The notes: generated by a model not told the origin, from the letters alone. Counted from the first letter of the stretch, positions 1 through 6,846 are shown. The stretch is 7,978 nt of DNA from Nitrosomonas sp. (GCA_003514765.1 DOOY01000042.1:1-7978), one strand, 5' to 3'. A program made the numbers and translations.

Positions 1-196
1 TACCTTCGTCAAGATCGCCGGTACGCAGGCATGATCCATAAAGAATAATGCCATCAGCAGTCGTTCCGTAGCGCTTCAGCAAAGCTTCCATCAGTATCGG
101 GAAGTCGGGTGAGACACTGCGCGTACTTTGTGCGGCGACTGCAGCTATTAATTCCTCAGGAATTGGTTCCGGCAATGTTGTTAGAGCGTTTGTCAT
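1..196 (-). CDS. Nucleotidyltransferase-like protein, N-terminal fragment (cut by window edge)
   Basis: An open frame starts at the ATG at 196 and runs off the left edge, giving 65 residues of an incomplete protein. The first ~45 residues look helical. They are followed by a hydrophobic strand and the motif ILYGSCLRTGDLDEG (about residues 51-65). A strand followed by a Gly-Ser pair and nearby acidic residues resembles the start of a polymerase-beta-type nucleotidyltransferase fold, also found in the Tam41-type CDP-diacylglycerol synthases. The metal-binding acidic residues further on would lie outside the window, so the assignment is tentative. Only 11 bases separate the start from the stop of the lipid kinase gene, with no clear Shine-Dalgarno sequence, so it probably belongs to the same operon. 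Beside a lipid kinase and a CDP-alcohol phosphatidyltransferase, a role in activating a phosphorylated lipid with CTP is attractive but is inference only. Confidence 0.6.
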   Translation of the reverse strand, partial: MTNALTTLPEPIPEELIAAVAAQSTRSVSPDFPILMEALLKRYGTTADGIILYGSCLRTGDLDEG

Positions 197-207
197 GGTT
201 GTATAAG

Positions 208-1200
208 CTAAAGCACTAGAAATGTGACGGGCTGTGTTGCAGTGATGTGTAAAGGAACGTTGGAATCGGTTGATTGATAGAGTTCTCCGTCAACGATATA
301 TTCGTCATTCATATGAATGGTGAGTGTATTTGCATTATGGCTATGATAACCGTCCTGTTCTTTAAGTATATAGCCTCTTCCAGTTATCAATGGCCATATG
401 GATCGCCATAGTTTTTTGCGTTGTTGATCAACCCATGTGATGTGAAGTGGCGCTGTTTCTTGTCCCCAATACGGTCGGAGGTTTAATAACAGGCAATCGA
501 GCGCACTGATTAGCGCAAAAAGATAAGTGCCTTCGATCTTTTCACCATTTTCTTTCATTATTGACATGTTGACGGATGTCCGCTTCCTCTGGTTTTGACC
601 AAAAATCATACCAATCAATGAATGCAGCATGATTAAAAATGTAAAAACCCCGCCCGTGATACCGATCTGTTTGACACTGCTGCGTGAGAATTTGACACCT
701 CGGGCGACCAATCCAACAGCAAAGAACATGCCATAAATGGTGTTTTTACCGTTTTGCTCGATACGCAATACCGGACGTTGAACCAGTTCAGGTGTGCCAG
801 GCTGTTGTAGATAATCAATCAAGCGATGCAGAATTTTTTCCGGTTTTCCGCGCATACCGAGATCAAGCGGCGTCATGTTGGTGGTGCCCCCCGGTATGAT
901 CATCAGCACGGGCCATTCAGTGTCGGGCAGTGTTGTAAAAAGATGACTGAGAACGGCATGTGACGTGCCATCTCCGGCAATGATAACCAGCAAATCTACA
1001 TCAGCCTGCAGCAATGTATTCGTTGCAGTTATAAAGCCCGCTGTATTTGAAGCTTCACAGACGATACTGTCCGGTATTTGGCCGAACATTTGCCGGATTG
1101 CTTTCTCGCGTTTGCGTACCTGTCCGCTCATTGGATTTAGTAACAGGCCGATTTTTCCCGATCGCGATTTCAAATGATTGATCTTTGACTCGATAGTCAT
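208..1200 (-). CDS. DAGK/YegS-family lipid kinase (diacylglycerol or ceramide/sphingoid-base kinase)
   Basis: This is a complete 330-residue protein of normal length for bacterial members of the diacylglycerol-kinase catalytic family, which phosphorylate a lipid hydroxyl using ATP at the inner face of the membrane. Visible motifs in order are LNPMSG (21-26), the nucleotide-binding loop AGDGTS (75-80, usually GGDGT, so the first glycine is alanine here), PGGTTNMT (103-110) and the C-terminal VDGELY segment (303-308) typical of the family. A hydrophobic stretch at about 181-200 may be membrane-associated. The ATG overlaps the TGA of the upstream phosphatidyltransferase gene as ATGA, and no Shine-Dalgarno sequence is evident, so translation is probably coupled. 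The stop is TAG. The substrate cannot be read from sequence. The bacterial ceramide kinase CpgB of Caulobacter belongs to this same broad family, and the neighbours make a ceramide or unusual diacyl lipid plausible. Confidence 0.88.
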   Translation of the reverse strand: MTIESKINHLKSRSGKIGLLLNPMSGQVRKREKAIRQMFGQIPDSIVCEASNTAGFITATNTLLQADVDLLVIIAGDGTSHAVLSHLFTTLPDTEWPVLMIIPGGTTNMTPLDLGMRGKPEKILHRLIDYLQQPGTPELVQRPVLRIEQNGKNTIYGMFFAVGLVARGVKFSRSSVKQIGITGGVFTFLIMLHSLIGMIFGQNQRKRTSVNMSIMKENGEKIEGTYLFALISALDCLLLNLRPYWGQETAPLHITWVDQQRKKLWRSIWPLITGRGYILKEQDGYHSHNANTLTIHMNDEYIVDGELYQSTDSNVPLHITATQPVTFLVL

Positions 1201-2456
1201 GTGTCGGTAGCGCGGCCATATTCAATATTGACGGGTTCGAGACGCTTTGGATCAATCGGCGCGCGTGTAAATATTTTTACTGCCGGTATGTTGCGATCCC
1301 GAACGGGATCAATATCCTGCAGCCAGGAACGCAGTGCGCCTTGCTGGCGCCAGGCACGCCATCCGGCAATCAATCGTCCCATCAAAATGGCTGTTGATAA
1401 CAGATGCCAGCCAACGACTAAGAGCAACCCGATATCCGGTTGCGCGGTAAACCAGCCATAGGACAGTAAGATCAGGTTGGGGTTGCGCCGTGCAGTGATC
1501 AGGCGGTTAAAAGAATCCAGTTTGCGCCAGATAAACATGTCAAAAGGGGCGAGCCAGAGTTGAAATGCGCCCTCGCATAGACGGCCGCCTACATAACCGA
1601 AAAACATCAACCATATCAACAGATCCAGGTTGGCAATCGGAGTTAATGTATTTGCCAGACCGATACCCCAGGCCAGGTACCAGAGTGGGGGGTGGATGAT
1701 ATCCAGGCCGTGGTCAAGTACATCGCCGATACGGCTTGATGTCACTGTAACCCGCGCCAATTTACCATCCACGGTATCCAGAAAGGTCATAAACCATCCC
1801 ATGAGCAGACCGATTCCAAAATAGCCGAACCAGAATGCAACGCCAGCCAACAGTGCGAAAACAACGCTGAGCAGCGTCACATGGTTGGGCCGCCAACCGC
1901 GCCGTACGCACAGATGTGTGCACCAGTAGGCAGGCAGCGGCCACAACCATTTTGTAACCAGGTCAGTAACGCCTTTGTAAGATCCTGAGAACAGTTCCTT
2001 TTCCAGCAATTTTCGGTTGTTTTCCGTAATTGGCAGAATATAAGGCGGATCTTTTTTTTTCAGATTTTGTTGAAAATCAATTTTGAGATCGTTTAATGTG
2101 TAATGTGGAAGGCCCGACAGAATATGTTCCGGTCTCCGGTTTTTTTGATTGGTCAATACACCGAGCAGATGTGGTGCCTGACTTTGGATTGTGCAGACTG
2201 CAACCGGTTGATTGTCATGACTGTATAGCGCCATAGGCGTTTTCATGTTTATCAGTGCTGTCAGTACTCTGATGTCATACAGGTAATGCGCGTTCAATAT
2301 AATAAGGGATGCCTCTACAGGTATTGATTCGATCTTTTCAACCAGCACTGCATTTTCAATAGACTGAATCATCCGTTGCAACCGTTCCCGGCCATCCAGT
2401 CCCCAAATCCTGGTTTTACTTTCACCTGTGATATAAATATATGTAGTCGTTGGCAT
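1197..2456 (-). CDS. CDP-alcohol phosphatidyltransferase with extra N-terminal nucleotidyltransferase-like domain
   Basis: This is an integral membrane enzyme of the class that moves a phospho-alcohol between a CDP-linked donor and an acceptor. The full signature D-x2-DG-x2-AR-x8-G-x3-D-x3-D is intact. In numbering from the upstream TTG start, its key residues are D232, D235, G236, A239, R240, G249, D253 and D257. Several hydrophobic segments follow, at about 197-230, 262-300 and 345-368. The ~170 residues before the membrane part are soluble. They contain RIWGLDGRERLQRM (21-34), which looks like a degenerate sugar-nucleotidyltransferase start, as in fused cytidylyltransferase/phosphatidyltransferase enzymes, but no intact catalytic glycine loop is visible. 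I chose the ATG at 2456 (419 residues), which has an AAAGA just upstream. The in-frame TTG at 2471 (424 residues) has no ribosome site. The gene follows a ~135-base gap after lptG and overlaps the lipid kinase gene by four bases. Confidence 0.88.
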   Translation of the reverse strand: MPTTTYIYITGESKTRIWGLDGRERLQRMIQSIENAVLVEKIESIPVEASLIILNAHYLYDIRVLTALINMKTPMALYSHDNQPVAVCTIQSQAPHLLGVLTNQKNRRPEHILSGLPHYTLNDLKIDFQQNLKKKDPPYILPITENNRKLLEKELFSGSYKGVTDLVTKWLWPLPAYWCTHLCVRRGWRPNHVTLLSVVFALLAGVAFWFGYFGIGLLMGWFMTFLDTVDGKLARVTVTSSRIGDVLDHGLDIIHPPLWYLAWGIGLANTLTPIANLDLLIWLMFFGYVGGRLCEGAFQLWLAPFDMFIWRKLDSFNRLITARRNPNLILLSYGWFTAQPDIGLLLVVGWHLLSTAILMGRLIAGWRAWRQQGALRSWLQDIDPVRDRNIPAVKIFTRAPIDPKRLEPVNIEYGRATDT

Positions 2457-2488
2457 AGGTTCTTTATTCAAAGAAATAAGGTTGTTTT

Positions 2489-2517
2489 TTATTATTTTTT
2501 AATTTTAATGTTGTCGT
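2489..2517 (-). promoter_or_regulatory. Weak candidate internal promoter before the phosphatidyltransferase gene
   Basis: On the minus strand ACGACA (2512-2517, four of six bases matching TTGACA) lies 17 bases before TAATAA (2489-2494, three of six matching TATAAT) in a very A/T-rich stretch. A shifted AATAAT at 2491-2496 fits the -10 better but leaves a 15-base spacer. A transcript starting near 2482 would leave a short leader to the ATG at 2456, and little room for the TTG at 2471. The lptG end at 2592 is not followed by a terminator hairpin that I can see, so read-through is also expected. This is a low-confidence call. Confidence 0.2.
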
Positions 2518-2591
2518 TCTTATCGCGTCGCACTTACTGCTTTGCTATTGAATGATTGGTTTTTCTGCATACTACTATACCAACAGGGATT

Positions 2592-3653
2592 TTAAAAAAC
2601 TCTACGCAGCAAAAAAATGGCCAGCAAGATTAATACAATGCTGGGCGCAAGTGCCACGAAAGCGGGTTCCAGGCGTAATAATAATCCGGCATTGGCGATA
2701 ATTTGATCGAGCAGATATACCGCAACGCCAATTAATGCAGAGAATACGAGTTTGTTGGCCAGACCGGATCGAATGGAACCAAAAATAAACGGAATTGAAA
2801 GCATGAGCATGGCGATAGTGAGTAAAGCGCTGCCCGCTTTACGCCATAAGGCAAGCGCGTAGGAATCAGCATCCTGACCGGTGCTGCGCAGAAAATTGAC
2901 ATGGCGTACGAGTTCAAACGGCGAAAGACTTTCGGGCGGTTTAGTTAGTGTTGCGATATCTTCCGGGTTTAAAAATGACTGCCAACTCAGCGCTTCAGCA
3001 CGGGTTAAAAAAATTTCTTTTTCTGTGAATTTTCTAACAATGACTTGCCTCAGAATCCAGGCATCATCATTGCGGATGTCAGCAGTTTGGGCATGAATAT
3101 GCGCCGACAAAAAACCGGTATTATCAAGATGGAGGATTTCTATATCTGCCGCTTTTTCAGCATGCAGCATCTGCCCAATCCGCAGGATATTCTGTTCGTT
3201 ACGTGTCCATATGCCTAATCCTCTGCCTAATTCAGCTGTTTGATTTAATGCGGCAGCGCGATTTGAAATGGCTTTTTGTTGCAGTTGTGGCGCAACAAAC
3301 TGCTCGAGTCCCGCAATGAATAAAATAAGCGCAACTCCTACCGCAAGCGGTGCCAGGCTGATTTGAACCGGAGAAATTCCGGCGGTGCGCATGGCAATGA
3401 GCTCGGAATTAACCGCCAGCGCACCCAGTGCTGCCACCGTACCTAACAATGCAATAAATGGTGCGATTTGAATAAAGCGGCGGGGCAACAGCATGGTAGT
3501 ATACATAAAGGCATCAATCGTCCGATAGGTGCCTTTGCCGACATCATCCAACTGGTCCAGCAGATCAAAGAAACTGAACAACGGTAATAAAACGGCTGCG
3601 GCGATAATCAAGCCGATCAGTACCTGAATTGCAATATAACGAAAGATAGTCAT
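2592..3653 (-). CDS. lptG: LptG/YjgQ-family lipid-export permease
   Basis: This 353-residue inner-membrane protein belongs to the LptF/LptG family, which forms the transmembrane half of the ABC exporter that extracts lipopolysaccharide and hands it to LptC. The layout is typical: N-terminal membrane segments (about 8-28, 60-82 and 99-118), a periplasmic beta-rich domain (about 120-265), and C-terminal membrane segments (about 273-293, 302-322 and 331-350). The family stretch SELIAMRTAGISPVQI (83-98) is the cytoplasmic coupling region that contacts the LptB ATPase. LWRKAGSALLTI followed by PFIFGSIRSG (269-297) is the characteristic LptG C-terminal signature. The open frame extends further upstream to 3731, but the ATG at 3653 overlaps the lptF stop as TAATG and matches the family's N-terminus. 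No Shine-Dalgarno sequence precedes it, so coupling to lptF is likely. Its setting among lipid-synthesis genes suggests a paralog serving a lipid other than lipopolysaccharide. Confidence 0.9.
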   Translation of the reverse strand: MTIFRYIAIQVLIGLIIAAAVLLPLFSFFDLLDQLDDVGKGTYRTIDAFMYTTMLLPRRFIQIAPFIALLGTVAALGALAVNSELIAMRTAGISPVQISLAPLAVGVALILFIAGLEQFVAPQLQQKAISNRAAALNQTAELGRGLGIWTRNEQNILRIGQMLHAEKAADIEILHLDNTGFLSAHIHAQTADIRNDDAWILRQVIVRKFTEKEIFLTRAEALSWQSFLNPEDIATLTKPPESLSPFELVRHVNFLRSTGQDADSYALALWRKAGSALLTIAMLMLSIPFIFGSIRSGLANKLVFSALIGVAVYLLDQIIANAGLLLRLEPAFVALAPSIVLILLAIFLLRRVF

Positions 3654-4729
3654 TACCGAAGGGATAACAGTTTCTGGCCGGGTTTTAACGAATACCATAA
3701 CAACAAAGTAAACATGGTGATATATAACCACCAGATACCGGGCGTAGTACCGACAGTGCTTTGCTCAACCCAGTTTTTCGCCAGACCGCTCAGATTGTAA
3801 TACACTGCAAAAACAATCGCGGCTAACAGATAGGTTTTTGTGGCCTTGTCCTGGCGTGGTGCGGTTTGGATGAATGTTACCGCAATTAAAGCCATCAATA
3901 TGGTTGAAAACGGTCTGGAAAGTCGCCATTGCAGTTCTGCGATTTCCCAGGGTTCTTCGGATTTCCAGAGAGTTCTGGTGGGTGCGGCCTTGCGGCGGTA
4001 TCTGAGTGCAAGTTCGCTGTCTGTAAAATAGGTCAGCTTTTCAAATTCGATCGTGTCATCCCTGGATGCATCATGCGTTAGCTGATAAATATAACCATCT
4101 GATAATTGTATGTGCGGACGATCTTCCTGGGTCTCTGGTTGTTTTTGCATCGCCTCATTGGCGATGATAATTTCACGGGCATCCGGCGTCTGGATATAAT
4201 GAAAAATGTTGTTCATTTTCTTGTTGGCTTCATCCTTGCTATGCACATAAACAACTCTGCCGGTACTCTCGCTACCATAGAAACGACCCGCTTGGAAGCG
4301 ATTGGTGTTGAGTTCTGCTTCCGCTTGTGCATCCAGAATATAACTCTCGGCATATGCCCATGGACGGACATAGGTTGACAGCAGTCCACTGATAATGCCT
4401 ACCGGGATGGCCACCATTAAAACGATGGAAACGATGCGCCTGCCGCTGATGCCGTTGGAGCGCAGGACGTTTAATTCCTGATCTTTATTCAGCCTGCCCA
4501 GACCGCTGATAATGGCAATATAAAGAGCCACCGGAATAAGCACCTCCAGCGCAATTAAAGTTTTAAGCATTACCAGTTTAAAAAGAGCGTCCAGTCCTAA
4601 CGTTTCAGTGACAGCGCCTGCGAGGAGGCGTGCGCTGCTGAAACTTGCAAATAAACCGACAAGTATCAGAATAACGGCGATAAAGGGTGTAGTCAGCTCA
4701 CGCGTAATATGGCGCTTTATAATTTTCAT
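3653..4729 (-). CDS. lptF: LptF/YjgP-family lipid-export permease
   Basis: This 358-residue protein is the partner of the adjacent LptG-type permease. In the classical system, LptF and LptG with the LptB ATPase extract lipopolysaccharide from the inner membrane. Membrane segments are visible at about 13-35, 53-77, 99-120, 275-290, 300-316 and 331-348, flanking a periplasmic beta-jellyroll domain (about 125-255). Family hallmarks include KDQELNVLRSNGIS (82-95, the cytoplasmic coupling region), LSDGYIYQ (209-216) followed by an aromatic-rich strand, and ELQWRLSRPFS (265-275) before the C-terminal membrane part. The start at 4729 is an ATG with a good AGGA ribosome site seven bases upstream. The gene lies 61 bases after the nucleotidyltransferase gene and overlaps lptG by one base. 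The aminopeptidase gene (pepA) that often borders the housekeeping lptFG pair is absent, which favours a specialised paralog. Confidence 0.9.
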   Translation of the reverse strand: MKIIKRHITRELTTPFIAVILILVGLFASFSSARLLAGAVTETLGLDALFKLVMLKTLIALEVLIPVALYIAIISGLGRLNKDQELNVLRSNGISGRRIVSIVLMVAIPVGIISGLLSTYVRPWAYAESYILDAQAEAELNTNRFQAGRFYGSESTGRVVYVHSKDEANKKMNNIFHYIQTPDAREIIIANEAMQKQPETQEDRPHIQLSDGYIYQLTHDASRDDTIEFEKLTYFTDSELALRYRRKAAPTRTLWKSEEPWEIAELQWRLSRPFSTILMALIAVTFIQTAPRQDKATKTYLLAAIVFAVYYNLSGLAKNWVEQSTVGTTPGIWWLYITMFTLLLWYSLKPGQKLLSLR

Positions 4730-4736
4730 GTATTTA

Positions 4737-4740
4737 TCCT
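4737..4740 (-). promoter_or_regulatory. Ribosome binding site of lptF
   Basis: AGGA on the minus strand lies seven bases before the ATG at 4729. It is the clearest Shine-Dalgarno sequence among the gene starts in this window. Most neighbouring starts lack one and overlap the preceding stop codon. This suggests lptF re-initiates translation independently after the 61-base gap. Confidence 0.6.
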
Positions 4741-4790
4741 ATCAGAATTAAAATAGATAGCTCTCACTGAATTCAGGTCATGAAAATGTG

Positions 4791-5633
4791 TTATAGCGTT
4801 TTATTACGTTTGTAGAACGGCACGGGTGCCTTGTTGAGTATTGATTCGGCCAGTAATAAATCTTCAATTTTATCTACATCTATGCCTGCACGCGCATCGG
4901 GAAGCATGATCCCCTGTGTGCGCACGCCCGATTTGACAGCCAGAGCGTCAAGTGCTTGATCCAATGATAACCGTCTGAATAAATAAGACAATACAATACT
5001 GGGGCCAACAATTTGTGAAATCAGTTGCCAGGGTTGTTTGCGCAGGTCTTCCACCTGCCGCCAGAATCGAACCAGCGAGCGTCCCTGCGGATTAAATGTA
5101 AACAGATTGCAGCCGCATACGCCGCCATCACGCAAACGAAAAACCGTTCGCTTGGATCCTGGAAATGAAGCGGCCATTTGCTTCTGCGTAACCAGGCCCA
5201 CTGTTGCATCATGACCGGAATTAAGCGATTCGGTTAAAAAGTGGTGTACGATGTGCGGTGTGAGCAGTGCGTGATCCGCAGTAGTTACGAGTACAGGGCT
5301 GTCAACAGGCAAATGATTTAACCCATGCGCTGCACTGCGACTGGGCGAATTTTTATTAGGCAGCCAGCTAACTTCGCCGGATTCGATGCGCTTCATCAAA
5401 GGCGGACAATCGCTTAATAGGGATCTGGGCGGGCCACACAAGAGGATCGAATCAACCAGATCGCTGGCGGTAAGCGCGTCAAGCACACGCATAATCATGG
5501 GTTTTCCACCTACAGGCGCGAAAGCCTTGCAGGCGGCACCTGTATGCTGAGTGATCGGATCACTTGTTGTGCGGTCTGCGGCAAGTATAAGTGCGGCAAA
5601 TTTTTGTTGTGTTTTTTTCTGTTGATCGCTCAC
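4791..5633 (-). CDS. MobA-like nucleotidyltransferase (NTP-transferase fold)
   Basis: This is a 280-residue soluble protein with the Rossmann-like fold of enzymes that join a nucleotide to a phosphorylated sugar or alcohol. The visible order is the N-terminal strand FAALILAADR (12-21), CKAFAPVGGKPMI (35-47, with the Lys typical of this family), TTADHALL (117-124, with a likely metal-binding Asp120) and IDVDKIEDLL (251-260), matching the C-terminal acidic motif of MobA/IspD-type proteins. The usual glycine-rich loop (LAAGxGxR) reads LAADRTTSDP here, so nucleotide binding may differ from the textbook case. The start is GTG at 5633, which overlaps the TGA of the upstream GNAT gene as GTGA. A GGAAA lies a little upstream. 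Together with the CDP-alcohol phosphatidyltransferase it could supply the CDP-activated head group. Neither the substrate nor the choice of CTP can be seen directly. A molybdenum-cofactor role is unlikely because no cofactor genes are nearby. Confidence 0.8.
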   Translation of the reverse strand: MSDQQKKTQQKFAALILAADRTTSDPITQHTGAACKAFAPVGGKPMIMRVLDALTASDLVDSILLCGPPRSLLSDCPPLMKRIESGEVSWLPNKNSPSRSAAHGLNHLPVDSPVLVTTADHALLTPHIVHHFLTESLNSGHDATVGLVTQKQMAASFPGSKRTVFRLRDGGVCGCNLFTFNPQGRSLVRFWRQVEDLRKQPWQLISQIVGPSIVLSYLFRRLSLDQALDALAVKSGVRTQGIMLPDARAGIDVDKIEDLLLAESILNKAPVPFYKRNKTL

Positions 5634-6784
5634 AGTGTTTTTCCATATATACGGTAACGCTTGTATTCCTTGCTGCCGAGGTTTTCCAGAATGCTGCGCA
5701 TCGACTTATTGTCTTCGAGTATCCAAGAAAGTTCCACTTCCCGTACGCCGTGCGCAAGGCCTGCCTTTCTGGGTGCATCGATAACCATACAAGCAAGCGC
5801 TACGCCTAAAGGTGTATTATGAAACTGTTTGCGAACACCCATCAAGGGTATGCGTGCGGTATGTATTGCATGCTTTCTGATTTTTTGAATCAGTTTAAGC
5901 CAGCCAAAGGGAAATAAACGCCCGTTGAGTTCAGCAAAAATCTCATTCAAATTAGGGAGTGCTGCCATAAACGCGGCGGGATAGCCATCAACTTCAGCGA
6001 TCTGAATGTAATCATCCGGCACCAGGTATTTAAGGCTGTTTCCCAGCTCCGCAAACTCTGCTTGCGTGAAAGGCACAAACCCCCAGTTTTCAGACCAGGC
6101 GTCATTAAAAATATCGCGCAGAATTTCTATTTCCCCGGAAAATTGCTTGCGGTTTATTGCTCTGATATGTATTCGGTTGGCATGCCGTTTAATCAGTTGC
6201 TGCATAATTCTGGGCGGTTCAAAGTCAACCTGTATCCAGTAGGCCAGCAGATCTTTGACGGGATAATATTCTTGTTCAGTCAGCAGCTGGGGATACCAGC
6301 GGGCAGAATGCGGCATCATGACGACAGGTGGCGCATCATAGCCTTCTACCAGGATGCCGCATTCCTGGTTAATCGATAAATTAAACGGGCCCGTGATTTT
6401 GCGTGTGTGTCTTGCCGCCAGCCACGATTCTGCATGTAGCATCAGTGCATGAAACACTTCGGAATCATCAATACACTCCAGCAAACCAAAATGTCCAGTG
6501 TCGTCACCGTATCGCTCACGGTGTAATTCATCAATTTGTGCGCTGATTCTGCCTACCGGCAGGTTGTTTTGATAGGCAACCCAGGCCTGCCATTCGCCAT
6601 GTTGCAGAAAAGGATTATATTTGGAAAAATGAAAACGGCGCTCGAGACGTAATGGCGGTACCCACATCGAGTCGTCAGCATAAATATGCCAAGGAACCTC
6701 GATAAAATCGCCCATATCCCGATATGACATCACCGGACGTACGGTTAATGCTTTGGAGATAGTTTGTTTTCCGGGACGATTCAT
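5630..6784 (-). CDS. Large GNAT-fold N-acyltransferase-like protein; candidate bacterial ceramide synthase
   Basis: This 384-residue soluble protein is about twice the size of a single GNAT domain and probably contains tandem acyl-CoA N-acyltransferase folds. Striking segments are VPWHIYADDSMWVPPL (30-45), VGRISAQIDELH (77-88), FGLLECIDD (99-107), GPFNLSINQECGILVEGYD (132-150) with VVMMPHSARWY (154-164), FNDAWSENWGF (226-236), and a C-terminal ELSWILEDNKSM (351-362) with LENLGSKEYKRYRIYGKTL. These match my memory of a conserved proteobacterial GNAT family often annotated only as N-acetyltransferase. I believe the Caulobacter ceramide synthase bCerS belongs to it or to a close relative, but I cannot align them here. 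The start is ATG at 6784, with no strong ribosome site. It appears to be the first gene of its operon, lying just after the terminator of the RND gene. A fatty-acyl transfer to an amino group fits the lipid-enzyme neighbours. The exact substrate is inferred. Confidence 0.78.
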   Translation of the reverse strand: MNRPGKQTISKALTVRPVMSYRDMGDFIEVPWHIYADDSMWVPPLRLERRFHFSKYNPFLQHGEWQAWVAYQNNLPVGRISAQIDELHRERYGDDTGHFGLLECIDDSEVFHALMLHAESWLAARHTRKITGPFNLSINQECGILVEGYDAPPVVMMPHSARWYPQLLTEQEYYPVKDLLAYWIQVDFEPPRIMQQLIKRHANRIHIRAINRKQFSGEIEILRDIFNDAWSENWGFVPFTQAEFAELGNSLKYLVPDDYIQIAEVDGYPAAFMAALPNLNEIFAELNGRLFPFGWLKLIQKIRKHAIHTARIPLMGVRKQFHNTPLGVALACMVIDAPRKAGLAHGVREVELSWILEDNKSMRSILENLGSKEYKRYRIYGKTL

Positions 6785-6846
6785 AGGTTTGTTTTTGTAT
6801 TCTTATATTGTCTTTTAACCGCAAATGATTTCTTAATCTTGAAGAG

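Noticed and set aside
965..1461. Plus-strand open frames opposite the lipid kinase and phosphatidyltransferase genes
   Set aside because: They lie antisense to genes with clear catalytic motifs, show no recognisable domains and have no ribosome sites. They are shadows of the coding strand.
2457..2471. TTG start of the phosphatidyltransferase at 2471
   Set aside because: No ribosome site precedes it, and an ATG five codons later has a weak AAAGA upstream. The TTG is still possible, and the difference is only five residues.
2555..2590. Possible hairpin after lptG (TTGGT pairing with ACCAA)
   Set aside because: Only five pairs around a loop of about 20 bases and no adjacent U-run that would make it a terminator.
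3654..3731. Longer N-terminus for lptG starting at 3731
   Set aside because: It would overlap lptF by 79 bases and add 26 residues not expected in the family. The ATG at 3653 forms a TAATG junction with the lptF stop and gives the usual N-terminus.
4767..4776. Palindrome CTGAATTCAG in the gap before lptF
   Set aside because: Ten bases is short enough to arise by chance, and nothing around it suggests a regulatory site.
4791..5633. Reading the nucleotidyltransferase as MobA of molybdenum-cofactor synthesis
   Set aside because: The glycine loop differs and the neighbours are all membrane-lipid genes, with no cofactor genes in sight.
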